Below, piece by piece: positions 54,931 through 64,000 of a stretch of 64,000 nucleotides of DNA. Positions within the stretch are counted from its first letter, which is position 1, and the number at the start of each line of letters is the position of its first letter. The position numbers and the translations under genes were made by a program. The DNA comes from Wyeomyia smithii. Taxonomy: Eukaryota > Arthropoda > Insecta > Diptera > Culicidae. The notes under the pieces are model-generated. The model did no database searches, was not told where the DNA came from, and worked only from the letters and a program-made list of their open reading frames with translations. The stretch covers positions 78,069,036 to 78,133,035 of the forward strand of contig NC_073694.1 of NCBI RefSeq assembly GCF_029784165.1. Reading direction: 5' to 3'.

Positions 54931-57900
54931 ACTTACCACACCAGTCAGCTCCAGGCCGAAGTGTCCCTTGCTGTTCGAAGAAGTCGTCTCCATTCCATTC
55001 GGTCCATGGCTGCAGCTCGCCAGCCATGTCGTCTGCGGAGGCCCCGCAGGTCGTCTTCCACTTGATCGGGCCACCTTGCTCGCTGCGCGCCCCGTCGCCT
55101 TGTTCCAGTCGGGTTGTTATCAAGAACCATTTTCACCGGGTTGTCGTCCGACATCCTAACGACATGCCCAGCCCCCCGTAATCTCCCGATTTTCGCCGTT
55201 TGAACGATGAGTGGTTCTCCCAGCAGCTGATGCAACTCGTGGTTCATCCGCCTCCGCCATGATCCATCTTCCATCTGCACTCCACCACAGATGGTACGCA
55301 ACACCTTTCGTTCGAAAACCCCAAGGGCGCGTTGGTCCTCCACGAGCATAGTCCAGGTTTCGTGGCCGTAGAGGACTACCGGTCCGATCAGTGTTTTGTA
55401 GATGGTTAACTTCGTGCGGCGGCGGATTTTATTCGAGCGGAGTGTCCTCCGGAGTCCAAAGTAGGCACGATTTCCTGCAATAAGGCGTCGACGAATTCCT
55501 CTGCTGGTGTCGTTGTCAGCAGTCACCAGTGAGCCCAGGTACACGAACTCGTCTACCACCTCGATTTCATCACCGCTAATATGAATTCGTGGCGGGAGGT
55601 TGACACTGTCTTCTCTGGAACCTCTTCCTCTCATGTACTTGGTCTTCGATGCGTTTATGGCCAGTCCAATTCGTCCGGCTTCAGCCTTCAGTCTGATGTA
55701 CGTCTCCGTCATCTTTTCAAGGGTTCGTGCTACAATATCAATGTCATCGGCGAAGCCAAAGAGCTGAACAGACCTTCTAAAAATCGTGCCACTCGTGTCG
55801 ATACCAGCCCTACGTATCACACCTTCCAAAGCGATGTTGAATAGCAATTGCCGTAACACTCTTCGAGATTCGAAGGGACTCGAGAGTGTTCCCGAAACTC
55901 GAACTACGCACATCACCCGATCCATCGTCGACATGACCAACCGTGTCAGTTTATCCGGAAAGCCGTAATCGTGCATAATCTGCCACAATGTACCCTCCAT
56001 CCACTCCTTCGGTACTACCTCCTCCTCCTAAATCTTGACAATAACCCAGTGTAGCGCCTTAGCCAGTGATTCACCACCATGTTTTAACAGCTCGCTGGGG
56101 ATTTGGTCAGCTCCAGCGGCTTTATTGTTTTTCAGCCGGCCGATCTCCTCTCTAACCTCCTGGAGATCAGGGGCTGGAACTCTGTCGTCATCTTCGCGTA
56201 CACCGAGATCTACTACCACTCCGTCGTCGTCCTCTGCTACATCGCCATTAAGGAGCTCATCGTACTACTGCTTCCACCTGTCAATCACCTCACACTTGTT
56301 CGTGAGAAGGGTGCCGCCCAGGTCCCTGCACGTGTCGGCTTGTGGCACATAGCCTTTGCGGGAACAGTTCAGCTTCTCGTAGAACTTTCGTGTGTCATTC
56401 GCACGGTACAGTGCTTCCATCGCCTCGCGATCTCGATCTTCCTCCTGGCGCTTCTTCTTCCGTAAGACCGAGTTTTACCTGTTCCGTGCGCGTCGGTATT
56501 GCTCCACGTTCGCCCTCGTTTGGTTTTGCAGCATTTTCGCTCGTGCTGCATTCTTCTCTTCCACTAGCTGTTTGCACTCGTCGTCAAACCAGTCGTTTCT
56601 CATGTGGGAGCCATAGTACCAAGCGCCGCTACAGCAGTACTACCTACGGCTGATCGAATGTCCCTCCAGCCATCTTCAAGAGTAGCTGCGCCAAGCTGCT
56701 CTTCCGTTGGTAATGCTGCTTCCAGCTGCTGCGCGTACTCCCGTGCAACCTCGGCGTCCCGTAGTTGCCCGATGCTTGGTCGCGGTGGGCGACTTTGACG
56801 CGTGTTTCGCACCGTCGAAAGTTTTGAGCGCATGCATACTGCAACAAGGTAATGGTCCGAATCAATATTCGCACTGCGGTAGGTGCGAACGTTGTTGACG
56901 TCAGAGAAGAATTTACCATCGATTAGAACGTGGTCGATTTGGTTCTCCACTTGTAAGTCAGGTGATCTCCAGGTGGCTTTGTGGATGTCTTTGCGGGGGA
57001 AGAAGGTACTTCTGACTACCATACCGCGGGAGGCTGCAAAGTTCACACATCGTTGGCCGTTATCATTTGATGCGGCGTGCAGGCTATTCGGCCCTATCAC
57101 CGGTCTGTACATTGCCTCCCGTCCTATCTGAGCGTTCATATCACCGATGACGATCTTAACGTCCCGTTGCGGACAGCTATCATACACCTGCTCCAGCTGC
57201 GCATAAAACGCTTCTTTCTCATCGTCGGCTCTTCCTTCGTGTGGGCAGTACACGTTGATGATGCTGTAGTTGAAGAACCGGCCCTTAATTCTCAACTTAC
57301 ACATCCTCGCACTGATCGGCTGCCACCCGATCACGCGTTGGCGCATCCTACCCAGCACTATAAAGCCCGTTCCAAGCTCGTTGGTAGTGCCACAGCTCTG
57401 ATAAAAGGTAGCCTCTCGATGTCCGCTTTTCCATACCTTCTGTCCCGACCAGCAAAGTTCCTGCAGTGCTACGATTTCGAAGTTACGTGGATTTAGTTCA
57501 TCATATATGATCCTGTCGCAGCCGTGAAAGCCTAACGATCTGCAGTTCCATGTACCGAGTTTCCAATCGTAGTCCTTATTTCGTCGCCTAGGTCTGTGCC
57601 GATTGTTCCGATCCGTATTAACTTCTTCGATATTTGCAACATTTGGTGTTTTTCGGGGCGGCTTGTTGGGCCTTCCCCAACCCCCTGTCTCGCCGGAGGG
57701 CCATCGTGTCAGCTCTGATTAGAGTCCCACGCTGACACCAGGACATTGATCAGCCGCTCCTAACATGGAGATCAGACGCTGTTTCGAACCGCACCATCTT
57801 GGTGGACAGACGCTCGGGTTGGCGAAGCATTTCCTCTACCGCCGAGATATGGTTACCGCGCCAACGATCGCGTCGCACCTTCTCACTTAGCTATTGTCGG

Positions 57901-58056
57901 ATGACAACATTGCCCAGGCAACGCCAACCAGTTGTGTCCAAGTTTTAACTGGTAGTCTATTGTATCATATGACTCGTGGAGGCGTGAGATAGGAACTTGT
58001 GAGGACCGGAGCTAAGTTTGACGCTCCTTCCAAGTTGTCGACTCACCATTTGAAGC
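54931..58056 (-). mobile_element. RTE-clade LINE, copy C, with internal deletion
   Basis: On the minus strand it begins near 58056 with the same leader as copy A, then endonuclease, part of RT and the C-terminal region. It ends near 54931 with gtaagtaaggg-like tail words. It sits inside an I-type LINE, separating that element's leader from its ORF1. A target duplication was not resolved. Confidence 0.8.
54945..57570 (-). pseudogene. RTE LINE EN-RT, multiply broken, RT core deleted
   Basis: The endonuclease frame 57358-56600 (GDMNAQIG, SDHYLVA) is well kept, and its N-terminal part extends upstream to about 57570 without ATG. RT start pieces at 56577-56028 are in shifting frames (NNKAAGADQIPSELLKHG). 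At about 55990 the text jumps from KEWMEGT straight to LWQIMHDYGFPDKL. Compared with copy A, about 300 bp are missing, covering the CPIYKKGD to YDTIDRDK region including motif A. From 56000 to 54945 the frame is open again, with FGFADDIDIVA (FADD motif) and the C-terminal region. Confidence 0.85.
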
Positions 58057-58214
58057 CTAACATTTAACCCTCGGAACTTTGTATCCGGGAGGGCTAGGCG
58101 GTGGAACGAGCGGGTTTTCATCCCCGCGTTTGTCGTCCATGTTGGACACGTGAGCCACACACGCAGAATGCCAATCAGCAAATAATATTGTAGAAAAAAA
58201 ACCAAGAAAAAAAA

Positions 58215-58560
58215 CTACTTAGCTTCTGCAGCCGCTCTCTACCACAATCAGCGCACGGGCGATGCCAATCTCCAGTCCTTCACACAAGAGTCCGGTAGCA
58301 AAAGCTGCAGCCGTTCCAGCCACACAGCAGTACCAATACAGCCAAACAGCAGTGCGCCGGGTGCTGGATCTCTCACAGTAGCGACACAACGCACAGTCTG
58401 TGGCGTACGGTAGTAAAAGGCGATGATGCGTTCCTTCGTCTTCAATATACGACGGTCACGAGCAGCAGTGCACACGCGATACAATGCACGGTGACCTTGA
58501 AGACGGATTACTGGTCGGCACATCGAGATCGAAATAAAATTGCGACCGAACACGACGAGA
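58215..58560 (-). mobile_element. I-type LINE 5' leader fragment
   Basis: The minus-strand sequence is alike to the leader of the 37.5 kb I-type LINE at about 37800-37900 (shared words such as ggctgtattgg/gctgtattgg and aacggctgcagctt). It is the 5' part of the element whose ORF1 remnant is at 54584-54930. The 101-residue open frame over it is leader sequence, not a known protein. Confidence 0.6.
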
Positions 58561-59085
58561 GCACAACTCGGAATGAAACTGAGTGATTGTTACTCATTTT
58601 TTACGTATAGTATTACTCAGTTTTGAGTTAAGTAATTACTCATTTTTTGGGTTCCGAATTGCTACTTAATGTAATTTACATATTTATACAAAGTTTCGAA
58701 GATAAAATTGAACATACCTGGGTTTGTTGTTTGTTCTGGCTAGAAAGCCCTAGAATATTTTGCAAACGGGAGGTATTTCTAATCTGAAAACTTATTAAAA
58801 AACATCAAAAACAAATTCAATCGATGGAGATTAAAAATAACGATTTTAAATGTGGAATTCGTTCTCAATTCACACAAAATAATCATCACAATTAAAAATA
58901 AAAAATATTGTTGAACTTAAATTTCGTTTATTCTTCATGTAATTCACCACAAAAATCTCTTTGCAGGTTTTCGTAGAATACTCGTAGAATACTCATTTTT
59001 GGTTAGGTATTCTACCAGAGGTATTCTACGTAGAAAACTCGTCGAAAACTACATGAGGTTTTCTACATGACATCCCTGGCAAGAG
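58561..59085. other. Non-coding, MITE-like pieces
   Basis: ttactcagttttgagttaag-type words at about 58610-58640 resemble the arms of the giant foldback at 25746. The stretch around 58964-59080 repeats tagaatactcgtagaatact and ends in gacatccctgg, a possible hAT-MITE end. Borders not resolved. Confidence 0.4.
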
Positions 59086-59259
59086 TGCATTAAAAAGCGA
59101 ATTTACAAAATTCCTGTTAAGTTTTGGCCGGATTTAGAAAGCTACCACTACAGTTGGGAGGTAGTTCAGTGGTACCGTGACAAAATGGCAAATTTCACCG
59201 CACATGATATCAACCCACCTAATTGCTCCCAATTCCACCCAATCGAAAAGTACTGGTAA
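59086..59259 (+). pseudogene. Tc1/mariner-superfamily transposase fragment
   Basis: 58 codons to a TAA: FWPDLESYHYSWEVVQWY and INPPNCSQFHPIEKYW. The second and third catalytic-acid surroundings (PDL.. and P-I-E) and the PPNxPxxxPIE pattern are typical of this superfamily. Start lost. Further transposase-like codons (KETGKAMQDAAERI) continue in another frame to about 59335. Confidence 0.7.
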
Positions 59260-59322
59260 TAAACGAGAGAAAATGAAGGAGACTGGAAAGGCGATGCAAG
59301 ATGCTGCAGAACGAATTGTAAC

Positions 59323-59371
59323 ACATTTATGTATTGTTCCGTGTCAAATAAACGTTATGTAGAAAAAAGAA
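59323..59371 (+). mobile_element. Very short I-type LINE 3' tail insertion
   Basis: About 49 bp ending ccgtgtcaaataaacgttat and an A-run, alike to the 3' end of the I-type LINE. It is flanked by GAATTG on both sides (59317-59322 and 59372-59377). It would be an extremely 5'-truncated integration into the transposase fragment. A similar tail, gtgccatgccaaataaacga, is at about 59970. Confidence 0.5.
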
Positions 59372-59743
59372 TTGGAGCAGGTGTATGTGCAGAAAATGAT
59401 GGCGCAAAATCTAAAAAAAGTCGCGATTTTATCCGATGACTGACGGAATCATTTTCTTTTATTTTTCTCTGAAATTAGAATAAAATATCTTCATCTTGAG
59501 TCTTGACTACTGAACATGTGTCCTAACACAAACAAACTCCAAGATAGAGCCATCTATTTGTTCCGGATTCTGAATTAAGCAAACTTTAGCAAGCTAGTAA
59601 TATGTAATTTCCAATGTAACTCAGAATATGTCTGATGAATTTGACAATAATTGGGTATCACCCCCCGACCCCTGGTTGTCACCTCCTCAGATTGCAGTAC
59701 ATTTTTCTTACAACCAATAGGAGAAAATGTACATAAAATTCAT

Positions 59744-59868
59744 GTGTGTCACCTCTTAAGGATGACACGTATGATAATTGGTGATTATTTTCTTGGATAT
59801 CACCATCTTAGGATGAAACGCATGAACTTATTTTCATGAGTGTGACCCCCTGAGGATGACACCCGGGG
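59744..59868. repeat. Tandem hairpin-like repeats
   Basis: Three units spaced about 45-50 bp, each with an inverted pair around tgtcacctc..gatgacac (59745, 59796 and 59842 regions). Function unknown. Confidence 0.45.
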
Positions 59869-60344
59869 CAGATTGGTACACCTTCTTTTCGCGTCCCCGC
59901 CACGCTACACCAGTGCAATAGATATTTAATAAAAAACTGTGCAACTGACATACAATGTATCGTGCCATGCCAAATAAACGACATGTAGATAAAAACTAAC
60001 TGTCAATTTGGAAGTTTTTTCTGGAATGCTATACAATTTAATTCTTCATTTAACTTGAAATATCAATAAATGGCCTTTTTAATTCTCTTTGATTTAAAAG
60101 ATTCAAATTGCTGTGGATATGTCTATTTATCATGCTCGAACTGTTAAAATGATTTTTTTTCTTATATAAAACATTTTTAGATTATTTTAGACTGCAAAAG
60201 CTTCATATTCAATTAAAGTCCATCATTTCATATTCTGTCCAATATAAATGACTATGAATGCAAACTAAAATAGTCACTAATCAGTTATGCAATCAGACGA
60301 ACCAGCTGGAGGTTGGAAATCAAAGAATCAAAGAGAAAACATAA

Positions 60345-60716
60345 GGCGGGGGCCTAGTGTGGTTGGTAACGCCTCCGCCAACCACGATCGACGCCTGGGT
60401 GCGAATCCCAACGCCGACATAGGTGTCGATGGTTGTGGGGTGGCGTGATCCACTCACAACCAACCCAACGGGTCTAGATTTAATCTTAGTCGACACCGGG
60501 AGATTTTCTGAGGCGAAAAATCTCTGGGATCACGCCTTCGATCGCATGAGGAAGTAAAGCCGTTGGCGCCGGTCCGTTAATCAACAGGTCGTAAGTTAGG
60601 GTTCTGGGTGGGGTCGCCTCCCGGGCGTCGGTGATTGGCACAACAATAGTGGCGGAACTAGACCGACGGAAAATAAGCGAGAATAAAAAAAGAGAGAACA
60701 AACGCATTAATGCACG
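60345..60716 (+). mobile_element. tRNA-derived SINE
   Basis: Starts with a tRNA-like head: an A-box-like tagtgtggttggtaacgcc and a B-box-like ggtgcgaatcc about 45 bp apart. An unrelated body and an A-rich tail (aataaaaaaagagagaac) follow. Near-duplicate flanks agagaaaaca and agagagaaca are visible. RNA polymerase III would read the head. Confidence 0.65.
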
Positions 60717-60719
60717 AAC

Positions 60720-61392
60720 GATATTCTAACAAAACATATTTCAAAAAACGTTTTTATTAAAGCACATTGCGACCTTTTTAACAAAATAGCCATCCCTCTC
60801 GTACTATGCGTACACAGATACGAAACGATAATAAATTGTCAAACATAGAAGCTATTGTTTACGCTTTCTGACGAAGAAATGAGTTCTTCCTCGCGCAAAC
60901 AAACAAACAGTGATAACGCAAAACTATGATGTTAACCTCCAACGCTTAGAGATTCCTGACCAAAAGTGCGGCTGACGCGATTTGTTAGGGAGGACGCATT
61001 CAATTTTAATTGTTTCGGCAACATTTCCATATTTCTATTCGCACTTAAAATAATCAGAATTGGCCACTCAAATCCTAACGGTTTCTTCCCCTGCTTGTTT
61101 AAAAAAAAAACACTATCCATAAAAACTTCACTGGAAATATATTTTACATTCAGTAATTCTTTCCCTGATACCAAGAACAAGAGTTCAGAGTTACCAATGA
61201 CGTGTAGTCAAATTTATGCGTGAGAAAACGTACACTAATCGAAATAATGCATTAACAGTTGTTGGTTGATAATCTCAGTATATTTTTAACTTTATTGCTG
61301 CCAAAAGGTTTTCCATCAGTACAAGTACCTATATGCAAACCAGCAGATTCTAAGCTAACCTAATTTAGTTTCCATGTATATTCTACCCCTAG
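60720..61392. other. Intron or upstream DNA of the receptor gene
   Basis: No exon was found between the SINE and the first receptor exon. The acceptor tract ending ctacccctag at 61392 shows that an upstream exon exists outside the window or was not recognised. Confidence 0.45.
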
Positions 61393-61939
61393 TATGCGCT
61401 GGAAATCCTGATGCAAAACGACTCTACGATGACCTACTCAGCAACTATAACAAATTAGTTCGACCGGTTGTTAACGTTACAGATGCACTGACCGTAAAGA
61501 TTAAACTCAAACTATCGCAGTTAATTGATGTGGTAAGTTTCGCATACGGCTCTTTTTAAAGTAGTGAACAAGTTGATAGATTTTTTACCATTGATTTTTG
61601 TAGAATCTGAAAAACCAAATTATGACCACAAACCTGTGGGTCGAACAGACGTGGTACGACTACAAGTTAAAGTGGGAACCAAAGGAATATGGCGGGGTGG
61701 AGATGCTGCACGTTCCTTCCGATCACATCTGGCGGCCTGACATTGTGCTGTACAACAATGCGGACGGTAACTTTGAGGTGACGCTAGCTACAAAAGCCAC
61801 CCTCAACTACACTGGGCGTGTTGAGTGGCGACCGCCTGCCATTTACAAAAGTTCCTGCGAGATCGACGTGGAATATTTTCCTTTCGACGAACAAACTTGC
61901 GTAATGAAGTTCGGCAGCTGGACATACGATGGATTTCAA
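61393..61939 (+). CDS. Nicotinic acetylcholine receptor subunit (partial, 2 exons)
   Basis: Exons 61393-61532 and 61604-61939 encode 158 residues of the extracellular ligand-binding domain of a Cys-loop cation channel subunit at synapses. Exon 1 begins with CAGNPDAKRLYDDLL, the usual start of the mature protein; it enters in phase 1 and leaves at a gtaagt donor. Exon 2 reads NLKNQIMTTNLWVEQTWYDY, then HVPSDHIWRPDIVLYNNADG and the Cys-loop CEIDVEYFPFDEQTC (C-X13-C, Cys codons at 61856 and 61898). It ends YDGFQ at a gttagt donor. Asn sites NVTD and NYTG may be glycosylated. Signal peptide, loop C (YxCC that would prove an alpha subunit) and membrane segments are not in the window. Likeness favours an insect alpha-type subunit, perhaps the alpha-3 group; not certain. 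Confidence 0.9.

Positions 61940-64000
<2,061 letters not shown>

Noticed and set aside
54945..56000. A host protein of 351 residues
   Set aside because: It is the C-terminal half of an RTE LINE whose RT core has been deleted.
58248..58553. A 101-residue minus-strand protein
   Set aside because: The DNA matches the 5' leader of the I-type LINE, which is non-coding in the better-preserved copy.
60351..60425. A tRNA gene
   Set aside because: A- and B-box-like words are present, but no cloverleaf could be folded convincingly and a SINE body and A-rich tail follow.

Overview
The window is eukaryotic nuclear DNA from an insect, most likely a culicine mosquito of Aedes type. The reasons are spliced genes with insect-style introns, a Cys-loop acetylcholine receptor fragment, and a very dense load of nested transposable elements. 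These include RTE-clade LINEs resembling mosquito JAM1, an I-type LINE with RNase H, a Jockey-type LINE, a Ty3/gypsy LTR element, a mariner-superfamily element like the mosquito ITmD37E group, and many MITEs. Species assignment is inference.

Host genes are few. Two tandem paralogues of the replication-fork repair gene MMS22L lie on the + strand at 20.9-24.7 kb and 30.2-34.3 kb. Each is intact across three exons, including a 22-31 nt first coding exon. The two are separated by about 5.5 kb of transposon-derived sequence, and copy B carries a MITE in its last intron that copy A lacks. At 61.4-61.9 kb two exons of a nicotinic acetylcholine receptor subunit (start of the mature ligand-binding domain through the Cys-loop) are present; the rest of the gene must lie outside, or further along than I can see.

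Layout. 0-9 kb: fragmented MITEs, an RTE LINE (1.4-3.9 kb), and a minisatellite split by a foldback element that is itself split by a hAT-type MITE. 9-14 kb: a hAT-ended nest holding a foldback, a short MITE and a mariner-superfamily transposon, the last split by another hAT MITE. 14-20.5 kb: more MITEs and a 5'-truncated I-type LINE. 20.7-34.4 kb: the MMS22L duplication with a 2.6 kb giant inverted repeat between the copies. 34.6-43.4 kb: a Jockey-type LINE (minus strand) into which a nearly complete I-type LINE (plus strand, 12-bp target duplication) inserted. 44.6-58.6 kb: an I-type LINE (minus strand) interrupted by an RTE LINE and by a gypsy-type LTR element (4-bp target duplication), whose own 5' LTR holds another RTE LINE (13-bp target duplication). 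58.6-64 kb: transposase and SINE fragments, the receptor exons and a long (AT)n tract.

I did not find a wholly new biological system. The most interesting items are the intact MMS22L duplication, the directly dateable nested insertions proved by target-site duplications, the giant inverted repeats, and an inverted-repeat element that appears to carry a tiny spliced reading frame. All coordinates of repeat edges were read by eye and could be off by a few bases where no target duplication is stated.
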